Assembly: GCA_029983575.1 (NCBI GenBank)
Contig: JASBZE010000088.1
Coordinates: 1-6,772 of the forward strand
From: Peptostreptococcaceae bacterium
Lineage (GTDB): Bacteria > Bacillota > Clostridia > Peptostreptococcales > Peptostreptococcaceae
Direction: 5' to 3'
Length of the DNA stretch: 6,772 nt
Position 1 is the stretch's first letter. Each line of letters starts with the position of its first letter. The notes beneath the pieces are model-generated. The model did no database searches. It was given only the letters and a program-made list of their open reading frames with translations, and was not told the DNA's origin. Below are positions 1 through 5,075 of the stretch, one piece after another. The translations under genes and the position numbers were made by a program.

Positions 1-43
1 TTACTCATATTTTATCACAGGTTATTAATATTTTTAATTAGCG

Positions 44-63
44 GTAATTAATGGTATAATTAC
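44..63. promoter_or_regulatory. Candidate operator: inverted repeat over the -10 element
   Basis: GTAATTA (44-50) and TAATTAC (57-63) are perfect 7-bp inverted arms around a 6-bp spacer. The right arm shares bases with the TATAAT box. A repressor dimer binding here would block the promoter. The arms are AT-rich, so chance is a real alternative. No regulator gene for it is visible in the window. Confidence 0.3.
52..60 (+). promoter_or_regulatory. Extended -10 promoter of the lipoprotein gene
   Basis: TGG followed by TATAAT (55-60) forms a perfect extended -10 element of a SigA-type promoter. Transcription should start near 66-68, leaving a leader of about 50 nt before the ATG at 119. No good TTGACA-like -35 lies 16-18 bp upstream (only T/A-rich sequence around 31-37), which fits an extended -10 promoter. 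An inverted repeat overlaps the element, so it may be repressed. Seen directly in the sequence; activity is inferred. Confidence 0.65.
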
Positions 64-68
64 AGTAT

Positions 69-90
69 GGCAAGAATAATATTTCTTACC
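69..90 (+). promoter_or_regulatory. Imperfect dyad at the start of the lipoprotein leader
   Basis: Arms GGcAAGAA (69-76) and TTCTTaCC (83-90) pair with one mismatch around a 6-nt loop. The dyad lies just after the predicted transcription start and about 15 nt before the ribosome binding site. It could be an mRNA-stabilising 5' hairpin or a second operator. No T-run follows, so it is not an attenuator terminator. Structure seen; function unknown. Confidence 0.25.
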
Positions 91-118
91 CAAATTAGTA
101 AAACCAAGGAGGTTTATC

Positions 119-712
119 ATGAGATTGAAAAATATAAAACTGTTGGCAATAGTTCTCTTCATGTCTGTAGCTCTAATAGGATGTGAGCAAAAGCAAGCTC
201 AAAAACAAAATGAACCAGAGCAAAAAACCGAACAAAAAGAAGAGAATAAAAAAGCTGAAGATAGTGAACCTACTGAAGCAAAGACAACGGAAGCAACAGA
301 TGCTGACAAAAAAGATGCAGAAAAGGTATCAAGCGATAAAAATGTAGACGCTACAATTTACACAATCTCTTCTGACCAAAGTGGTGTTGAGGAAAAAAAC
401 GTAAAGGTAAAAGCTCAAACAGCATACAGCATATATGGAGCTCTTAAAGATGCTAGTGTAGTTCCTAAAAACTCAAACATAATTTCCTTTGACACTAAGG
501 ATGTTAATGGAGTAAAAACTGGCTTAGTAAATGTAGACGGCAAGTTTATGAATCCAAACCTAGGTACTGATGAAGAATTTTTAATGCTTGAAGCATTTAC
601 AAAATCCATAAACAAAAACTTAGGTACATCACAAATAGAGCTTAGGGTAGACGGAAAAATGTATGAGAGTGGACACGTATCACTTCAAGAAGGCGACTAC
701 CTAAAATACTAA
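119..712 (+). CDS. Lipoprotein with a GerMN-like domain
   Basis: This is a 197-residue secreted lipoprotein. Residues 1-21 are a short basic N-terminus and hydrophobic signal segment ending in a lipobox L-I-G-C, so Cys22 should be lipidated and anchored to the outer face of the membrane. Residues 23-75 are a low-complexity linker rich in Lys, Glu, Gln and Thr. The C-terminal part (about 76-190) resembles the GerMN domain: a first beta strand (DATIYTI), a middle GLVNVDGKFMNP stretch, then EEFLMLEAFTKSI and an IELRVDGK strand. GerMN proteins include Bacillus GerM (sporulation/germination) and other cell-envelope lipoproteins; the biochemical role of the domain is not settled. The start is fixed by AAGGAGG (106-112), 6 nt before the ATG. 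It has its own promoter and terminator, so it is probably monocistronic, and it converges on the neighbouring operon. Lipoprotein assignment is firm; the domain call is by motif memory. Confidence 0.8.
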   Translation: MRLKNIKLLAIVLFMSVALIGCEQKQAQKQNEPEQKTEQKEENKKAEDSEPTEAKTTEATDADKKDAEKVSSDKNVDATIYTISSDQSGVEEKNVKVKAQTAYSIYGALKDASVVPKNSNIISFDTKDVNGVKTGLVNVDGKFMNPNLGTDEEFLMLEAFTKSINKNLGTSQIELRVDGKMYESGHVSLQEGDYLKY

Positions 713-764
713 TATTGTTAGTTTTTACATAATCTCTAGCTAATTTTATCTAAAAATATTAACT

Positions 765-799
765 GTCTGCTGCGGATAACCGCAGCAGACTTATTTTTT
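765..799 (+). terminator. Rho-independent terminator of the lipoprotein gene
   Basis: GTCTGCTGCGG (765-775) and CCGCAGCAGAC (780-790) form a perfect, GC-rich 11-bp stem with an ATAA loop, followed by TTATTTTTT. It starts 52 nt after the lipoprotein stop codon. This is a strong intrinsic terminator on the plus strand. Confidence 0.92.
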
Positions 800-819
800 A
801 AAAAACTACTTACACAACA

Positions 820-901
820 TATTTATTATACATATAATATATACTAGACGTTTATTTATTGTATTATTTGTAATAAATATACATATATTATTTATTATAC
901 A
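820..901. repeat. AT-rich spacer with a 13-bp direct repeat and an inverted repeat
   Basis: The roughly 100 bp between the two facing terminators are almost pure A+T and show no plausible gene. TATTTATTATACA occurs twice on the plus strand (820-832 and 889-901). Between the copies TATTTATT (853-860) and AATAAATA (872-879) form an inverted repeat. In DNA this AT-rich such matches can arise by chance, so I claim no function. Confidence 0.35.
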
Positions 902-976
902 AAAAAATGGTTAATGATATGTGCATAAGCGTAACTCACCTTGCCTGCAAGTAAGCGTCGCACATTCATTAACCAT
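901..976 (-). terminator. Intrinsic terminator of the par operon, with an elaborate stem-loop
   Basis: Read on the minus strand, the sequence starting 8 nt after the RHH gene stop forms an 11-bp stem (976-966 with 917-907) that continues, past one bulged base at 918, into six more pairs (965-960 with 924-919). A run of seven T follows directly (907-901). That gives about 17 bp of stem plus a U-tract, so it should terminate leftward transcription. The 35-nt apical region (925-959) has its own CTTG/CAAG mini-hairpin and two direct copies of TAAGCGT. On the plus strand no T-run follows, so it is unidirectional. Confidence 0.82.
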
Positions 977-984
977 CACATATA

Positions 985-1434
985 TTATTCTCCAAAAACC
1001 TCTATATACTTATCTATCAAGTCTTTATTCTCTTCAACGTACTCCTTCAGAACCACATTGATAAGATTGTTGACGCTCGTCCTCTTCATAGTAGACACTT
1101 TTTCCAAATCTTGGAAAAGTGAAGGAAGTAAAAGCAGGTTTAACCTCTTTGTCTTTGTTTCTACCTCTAACGGCGGTCTTCCCGGTCCCTTTTTAACACC
1201 CTCATCATAATTATTATCTGTATTATATTTATTAGGATAATTATCAACAGTATCCACAGGTTTTGTATGGTTTTCTGTTATTTTTTTCTCTTTGCTATCT
1301 TCTTTTTCTACATTTTCTGTTGTTTTATTCTCTATATTTTCATCTTCATTGCTACTTTCAAAGTTAGGAGCAATAAAGCTAAGAGCCGGATTATCCTCTG
1401 TTTTGAAACTCTTTTTAAAACTTTTTTTCGCCAT
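985..1434 (-). CDS. Small RHH DNA-binding protein, probable partner of the adjacent ParA
   Basis: This 149-residue protein has three parts. The N-terminus (MAKKSFKKSFK, then NPALSFI at 15-21) is very basic. Residues 24-80 are an acidic, Asn/Glu/Lys-rich linker that looks disordered. A KKGPGRPP segment (81-88) resembles an AT-hook. Residues 93-136 read as a ribbon-helix-helix fold: strand KRLNLLLLP, helix SLFQDLEKVSTMK, turn, helix SVNNLINVVLKEYVEEN. RHH proteins bind DNA as dimers, and small RHH proteins serve as centromere-binding partners of plasmid ParA proteins (ParG, omega type). From memory, small proteins with an NPAL-F-I N-terminus and a C-terminal RHH follow ParA in clostridial conjugative elements. 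The start is well set: GGAGGTG lies in the end of parA, and the ATG comes 1 nt after the parA stop, so translation is probably coupled. The basic N-terminus could be the ParA-stimulating peptide (inference). It is the last gene before the terminator. The fold call is moderately sure; the function is inferred. Confidence 0.72.
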   Translation of the reverse strand: MAKKSFKKSFKTEDNPALSFIAPNFESSNEDENIENKTTENVEKEDSKEKKITENHTKPVDTVDNYPNKYNTDNNYDEGVKKGPGRPPLEVETKTKRLNLLLLPSLFQDLEKVSTMKRTSVNNLINVVLKEYVEENKDLIDKYIEVFGE

Positions 1435-1435
1435 A

Positions 1436-2197
1436 CTACACCTCCAAACTTTCCACTACTTCATTGACGAAATCTTGGTAATCTCTAGCTACCTTGCTGT
1501 TGTTATCATAGGAAAAAATATCGGTCTTACTGATCTGAGACTCTTTGATAGCAACTGCTTCTCTTATTTTAGCATCGAAAACCTTAGTCTTTAGACTTTC
1601 TGCTGTCTCTACTAACATATCGGTAAGATCCCTACTCAAGATAGTCCTTGAATTGTACCTAGTTATCAAAATCCCCATTATCTTTAGATCCCTGTTTGTA
1701 TATTTTTTTACGGCGTCAATAGTGGAATACAGCTGTCCTATACCTTGAAGTGACAGTATATCCGCCCCTGCTGGTATTATACAGTAGTCAGATGCAGTGA
1801 GTGCGTTTATCGTAAGTATTCCCAGGGCTGGAGGAGTATCTATTACAACAAAATCATATTTATCTCCCAAATTGCTTATAGCTTCTTTTATCTTGTATTC
1901 CTTTCCCGTTTCACTTAGAAAAATATCTGCTGAACTCAACCTCGTATTTGATGGTATGATATCACAGCTTTCTCCTTTATATATGCAATCATTGATATCT
2001 TCATTACCCATGAGTATATCTATGACGCTTTTTTGAGCATTCTCAAGGTCGGTTATATAACTTAGATTACTCTGTGCATCTAGATCTATCAGCAGGACAT
2101 CATAACCCTTATTTTTTAATCCAACCCCAAGGGTGTGTGCAGTTGTACTTTTACCTACACCGCCCTTTTGGTTTATTACAGTAATTACCTTTGACAT
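1436..2197 (-). CDS. parA: ParA-family partition ATPase, mobile-element type
   Basis: This 253-residue P-loop ATPase of the ParA/MinD (SIMIBI) class would dimerise on ATP, bind DNA non-specifically, and be released when its partner stimulates hydrolysis. Visible motifs are the deviant Walker A KGGVGKST (11-18, signature Lys11 and Lys16), the A' motif LLIDLDAQ (35-42) and Walker B VVIDTPP (117-123). There is no N-terminal helix-turn-helix, so it is not a self-repressing type Ia ParA. Several stretches (DIIPSN, the LGILTINALTA run, PAGADILSLQG, ITRYNSRTILSRDL, IREAVAIKE) match my memory of ParA proteins from Firmicute integrative/conjugative elements and plasmids better than B. subtilis Soj. 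A strong AAGGAGG lies 5 nt before the ATG, 19 nt after the desulfurase gene. It is followed by an RHH protein rather than a ParB. It probably segregates DNA with that RHH partner; work with the upstream ParB is possible. Family certain, subtype fairly sure. Confidence 0.9.
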   Translation of the reverse strand: MSKVITVINQKGGVGKSTTAHTLGVGLKNKGYDVLLIDLDAQSNLSYITDLENAQKSVIDILMGNEDINDCIYKGESCDIIPSNTRLSSADIFLSETGKEYKIKEAISNLGDKYDFVVIDTPPALGILTINALTASDYCIIPAGADILSLQGIGQLYSTIDAVKKYTNRDLKIMGILITRYNSRTILSRDLTDMLVETAESLKTKVFDAKIREAVAIKESQISKTDIFSYDNNSKVARDYQDFVNEVVESLEV

Positions 2198-2216
2198 AAT
2201 TCCTCCTTAAATAGAG

Positions 2217-3362
2217 TTAAGCTTGTTTACTTGCCAACTCTCTTACAGCTTTTAGAGCCGCGTCTATATCATCCTTAGTATTAAAATATCCTATAGAAAA
2301 TCTAACAGCTCCCTTTTTTATAGTCCCTATGCTAGTATGACCTAGTGGAGAGCAATGTATTCCAGATCTAGTAGCTATTTTGTAATCCCTGTTTAATAGG
2401 AATGTAACTTCTCCCGAGTCCATATCGTCTATGTTTATAGAAACTACGGCAGCCCTCTTCTTAGCATCCCTTGGACCGTAAATAGTAACCCCATCTATTT
2501 TTTGGAGTTCATCTATAAAATACTGAGTTAACTCTTGCTCGTGTTCTCTAATCTTCTTTGTAGTTGTTTCTAATATAAACTCAACTCCCTTTCCAAGTCC
2601 CGCTAGACCAGGGGTGTTGTGAGTTCCTGACTCATATTTGTCTGGACTAAGGTCCGGCTGAACTATCTCTTCGGATTTACTTCCTGTTCCACCTTGCTTC
2701 ATTTCCTTTAGATTTATGCCTTCTCTTAAATATAGAATTCCTGTTCCTTGAGGTCCGTACAAACACTTATGACCAGGTGCCGCCAACATATCAATTTTTA
2801 AAGCCTCTACATCAATGTCATATACACCTAGTGTTTGAGATGCATCTACCATAAATGTAACTTTCTTATCCTGGCAAATCTTTGATACTTTTTCCAAATC
2901 TACCAAGGTTCCAACTATATTTGATGCATGAGTCACTACGACTAATTTTGTGTTGTCTTTTATAGAAGCTTCTAACTCATCATAATTTAATTCTCCGAGT
3001 TCATTACAGCTAACAACTGTGTTTTCCACCCCAAAATGTTCAAGCTCTTTTATCGGTCTAATTACTGAGTTATGCTCTATTCCTGTTGTAACAACGTGAT
3101 CTCCGCTTTTTAAATAGCCCTTTATCCCTAAGTTTAAAGAGTCAGTAGCATTGAATGTAAAGATTATATTTAGCGGATCTTCTACATTTAACAACTTTGC
3201 AACACTCTCTCTAGTTTCATAAATAACCCTAGCTGCTTCCATCGCCATAGTATGTCCTGACCTTCCTGGATTTGCCGCATAAGTTGTCATACACTTATAA
3301 ACTTCATCATTTACTGATTGTGGTTTTGGAAATGTTGTAGCTGCATTGTCTAAATAAATCAT
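2217..3362 (-). CDS. Cysteine desulfurase-like PLP enzyme (class V aminotransferase, EF2568-type)
   Basis: This 381-residue fold-type I, PLP-dependent enzyme is full length for the family. It opens with IYLDNAATTFPKP, typical of NifS/SufS-like enzymes. Key residues are His97 in IEHNS (ring stacking), Asp173 and Gln176 in VDASQ (cofactor contacts), Lys199 in PGHK (Schiff base), a GTHNTPG segment (247-253), Cys337 in RSGIHCSPL (persulfide cysteine, group II/SufS-like context) and Arg354 in VRFS (substrate carboxylate). The predicted reaction is L-cysteine to L-alanine with sulfur held as a persulfide; selenocysteine lyase activity is an alternative. The overall pattern fits the family known as EF2568-type, whose physiological sulfur acceptor is often unknown. 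It is cytosolic. Its ATG overlaps the parB stop (ATGA), so translation is probably coupled, with a G-rich ribosome binding site (GGGGG) inside parB. No scaffold (IscU/SufU) or DUF3343-like partner lies in the window. Why it sits between two partition genes is unknown. Confidence 0.88.
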   Translation of the reverse strand: MIYLDNAATTFPKPQSVNDEVYKCMTTYAANPGRSGHTMAMEAARVIYETRESVAKLLNVEDPLNIIFTFNATDSLNLGIKGYLKSGDHVVTTGIEHNSVIRPIKELEHFGVENTVVSCNELGELNYDELEASIKDNTKLVVVTHASNIVGTLVDLEKVSKICQDKKVTFMVDASQTLGVYDIDVEALKIDMLAAPGHKCLYGPQGTGILYLREGINLKEMKQGGTGSKSEEIVQPDLSPDKYESGTHNTPGLAGLGKGVEFILETTTKKIREHEQELTQYFIDELQKIDGVTIYGPRDAKKRAAVVSINIDDMDSGEVTFLLNRDYKIATRSGIHCSPLGHTSIGTIKKGAVRFSIGYFNTKDDIDAALKAVRELASKQA

Positions 3363-4192
3363 AATTTACCCCCTATAATTTCTTCTGCTATTCTGTTGAG
3401 ATCATCTTCGTCCAAAAAGTCTATTGTAAGGCTACCTTTTTTTGAATGTAATTGTATGCTTACCTTAGCGTCCAAAAAATCTCCCAACCTCTCCTCAAGA
3501 TCTCTGACAAATATATCTTTGTCTTTTTTCTTTTTTTCCTTATTTGCTTCCTTTATATACTTAGAAAACTTCTCTGCCTCTCTTACAGACATCCCCGTGT
3601 CTATGATTTTCGAGGCAAACATGTTTTGTATATCCTCATCATCTAACTGAAGTATAGCTAGCCCATGACCTCCGCTTATCTCTCCCGATTCTAACTTTTG
3701 CTTACAGAAGTCTGGCAGGTTTAAAAGCCTCATAGTATTTGCTATATAGGATCTGCTCTTTCCGACAATATCGGAAACCTCTTTTTGAGTCTTGTCGTAC
3801 TTATCTATTATTCCCTTGTACGCCATAGCCTCTTCTATGATATTTAGATCCTCTCTTTGTACGTTTTCTATAAGTGACATCTCATCAATACCCTGCATAT
3901 CCGAGTGTATTATTATAGCCGGCATTTCTTTTAGCCCGGCCATAATAGAGGCCCTGTACCTTCTTTCTCCGGCTATTATCATATATCTGCCGCTCATATC
4001 ATCCACTATTGCTATAGGTTGAATAAGACCGTATTTTTTTATAGATTCACTTAAGGATCTTATCCTCTCTTCATCAAATATCTTTCTAGGCTGATTTGGG
4101 TTAGGATATATTTTTTCTATCGGTATATAAACCGTGTCTAAATTATTTGCCAAGTATTTACTTTTAAAATACTCGCTGTCAAAAATATCCAC
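3359..4192 (-). CDS. parB: Chromosome-partitioning protein ParB (Spo0J type)
   Basis: This 277-residue CTP-dependent clamp loads at parS and spreads on DNA to organise the origin region and recruit SMC. Visible parts are the PNPNQPRKIF box (30-39), the CTP-binding motifs AGERRYRAS (74-82) and LIENVQREDLN (107-117), the helix-turn-helix region 135-177 (TQKEVSDIVGKSRSYIANT, then GGHG), and a C-terminal dimerisation domain (about 243-272, KKGSLTIDFLDEDDLNRI). GKSR and the Thr at 153 match parS-binding ParB rather than Noc, although the gene occupies the post-rsmG slot that holds noc in Bacillus. The N-terminus (MDIFDSEYFKSK) lacks the basic GLGKGL-type peptide that stimulates Soj. It starts at GTG (4192-4190) behind AAGGGTGG; an in-frame TGA at 4207-4205 excludes a longer form. 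A near-perfect parS lies about 190 bp upstream, so ParB spreading could affect its own promoter. Identity is firm. Confidence 0.95.
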   Translation of the reverse strand: MDIFDSEYFKSKYLANNLDTVYIPIEKIYPNPNQPRKIFDEERIRSLSESIKKYGLIQPIAIVDDMSGRYMIIAGERRYRASIMAGLKEMPAIIIHSDMQGIDEMSLIENVQREDLNIIEEAMAYKGIIDKYDKTQKEVSDIVGKSRSYIANTMRLLNLPDFCKQKLESGEISGGHGLAILQLDDEDIQNMFASKIIDTGMSVREAEKFSKYIKEANKEKKKKDKDIFVRDLEERLGDFLDAKVSIQLHSKKGSLTIDFLDEDDLNRIAEEIIGGKL

Positions 4193-4238
4193 TCTACCAC
4201 CCTTTCATTTCTATATTATAAAAATACATTAAATAAAT

Positions 4239-4244
4239 ATTATA
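4239..4244 (-). promoter_or_regulatory. Candidate -10 element for the parB-desulfurase-parA-RHH genes
   Basis: The 79-bp gap between rsmG and parB is the only sizeable break in the operon. On the minus strand it holds two perfect TATAAT hexamers, at 4244-4239 and 4220-4215. Neither has a convincing TTGACA-like -35 at 17 bp, and the background is very AT-rich. The first leaves a leader of about 40 nt, the second only about 15 nt. Read-through from mnmG-rsmG is equally possible, since no terminator is visible in the gap. Confidence 0.35.
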
Positions 4245-4271
4245 CACACAACACATATTATGCTTTGTTAT

Positions 4272-5039
4272 TTATTTTAACGGTGATTTCGTTGGTGTAC
4301 CAGCTTTTCTTGGATATTTTTTCGGTGTTGCCTTAACCTTTTTATAAACCACTATAGTGTGATTTAACTCTTCATCGGGAAGTTTCACGTGAAACACATT
4401 TTGAAATTCCGCTCCTAAAAGTTTTGCCGCCTTCTTTGACTCTTCAATTTCCTCATCTACATTAGGTCCCTTCAGGCATATGAAATATCCGCCCATCTTT
4501 ACAAATGGCATGCAGTATTCTAGTAACACCGTCATATTTGCTACTGCCCTTGCAGTTGCTATATCGTATTTTTCTCTGTGTTCTGATGATCTAGCTCCAT
4601 CCTCTGCCCTAGAATGAACGTATGTTATATCAGACAGGTTTAGAGAATTTCCAAATTCCTTAAGGAAGTTTATCCTCTTGTTTAAAGAATCCAAAAGAGT
4701 TATCTTTACGTCATCTCTCACTATTTTTACTGGTATGGCGGGAAATCCTGCCCCTGTACCGACATCTATAATACTCGCACCTTCTTTTACGAGTTCAGTA
4801 TCTAAAAGCGAAACAGAATCTAGAAAATGCTTTATAAAAATCTCTTTTTCATCTTCTATAGCGGTTAGGTTTATCTTTTGATTCCATTCTAACAATATAT
4901 CCTTGTATTTAAGAAAACTTTCTACTTTCTCATCTAACCAATTCTCGACCTCTTCATCAGAAGGATCTATGAGGATGTTCTTGGCGTATAAAATTAATTC
5001 ATTTCTAAGTATAGCAACATCTTCTGTTTTATTTTTCAT
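4272..5039 (-). CDS. rsmG: 16S rRNA (guanine-N7)-methyltransferase RsmG
   Basis: This 255-residue SAM-dependent enzyme methylates N7 of G527 (E. coli numbering) in 16S rRNA helix 18; loss of it gives low-level streptomycin resistance in known bacteria. Visible motifs are NQKINLTAI (53-61), HFLDSV (71-76), the SAM-binding loop IIDVGTGAGFPAIPVKI (90-106), LLDSLNKRINFL (115-126), SRAED (143-147), ARAVANM (163-169), LKG (189-191) and the family's C-terminal RKAGTPTKSPL (244-254). It is slightly longer than the usual 235-240 residues, mostly at the N-terminus. The start is supported by GGGGAGGTG about 8 nt before the ATG, and there is no other ATG until residue 169. The gene follows mnmG by 18 nt, a widely conserved pair near oriC. 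Codons for residues 215-220 (VFHVKL) also form a parS site. The junction with mnmG carries a tandem duplication. Confidence 0.96.
   Translation of the reverse strand: MKNKTEDVAILRNELILYAKNILIDPSDEEVENWLDEKVESFLKYKDILLEWNQKINLTAIEDEKEIFIKHFLDSVSLLDTELVKEGASIIDVGTGAGFPAIPVKIVRDDVKITLLDSLNKRINFLKEFGNSLNLSDITYVHSRAEDGARSSEHREKYDIATARAVANMTVLLEYCMPFVKMGGYFICLKGPNVDEEIEESKKAAKLLGAEFQNVFHVKLPDEELNHTIVVYKKVKATPKKYPRKAGTPTKSPLK
4381..4396. promoter_or_regulatory. parS: parS site inside rsmG
   Basis: AGTTTCACGTGAAACA matches the Bacillus-type parS consensus TGTTTCACGTGAAACA at 15 of 16 positions, and the inner 14 bp (4382-4395) are a perfect palindrome. ParB should bind here as a dimer and load clamps in the presence of CTP. 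It lies in codons for V-F-H-V-K-L of RsmG. It is the only site of this quality I find in the window and is about 190 bp upstream of parB, as expected near the origin. Confidence 0.93.
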
Positions 5040-5075
5040 TTCGCCTTCACCTCCCCTTTATTTTTCATTTCGCCT
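5028..5075. repeat. 29-bp tandem duplication at the mnmG/rsmG junction
   Basis: A 19-bp sequence (on the minus strand AGGCGAAATGAAAAATAAA) is present twice, at 5075-5057 and 5046-5028, exactly 29 bp apart. The upstream copy encodes the last residues and stop of MnmG (R-N-E-K-stop). The downstream copy supplies the rsmG start (M-K-N-K). The 10 bp between them hold the rsmG ribosome binding site. The upstream copy also has an ATG that opens a 10-codon reading frame whose TGA overlaps the rsmG ATG. Confidence 0.85.

Noticed and set aside
907..976. An integron attC site or IS200/IS605 end
   Set aside because: The stem-loop lacks the conserved GTTRRRY/RYYYAAC core sites, no transposase or integrase is near, and the T-run right after the stop-proximal stem explains it as a terminator.
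1241..1258. Two adjacent near-matches to DnaA boxes, TTATCAACA and GTATCCACA
   Set aside because: Each has one mismatch to TTATCCACA, both lie in the coding sequence of the RHH protein, there is no wider cluster, and there is no neighbouring dnaA or replication initiator. Chance in AT-rich coding DNA is likelier than an origin.
941..1594. Plus-strand open frames opposite the RHH gene and the end of parA
   Set aside because: They are rich in Phe, Ser and Leu as expected for the complement of Lys/Glu/Asn codons. The minus-strand frames have good ribosome binding sites and recognisable folds.
1901..1920. A second, degenerate parS-like string in parA (GTTTCACTTAGAAA)
   Set aside because: It lacks the central palindrome, matching only the left arm well. 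ParB requires both half-sites.
3359..4192. Identity as the nucleoid occlusion protein Noc, suggested by the position after rsmG
   Set aside because: The helix-turn-helix has GKSR...IANT and GGHG as in parS-binding ParB, the C-terminus is Spo0J-like, there is no Noc-type amphipathic N-terminus, and a canonical parS lies next to it.
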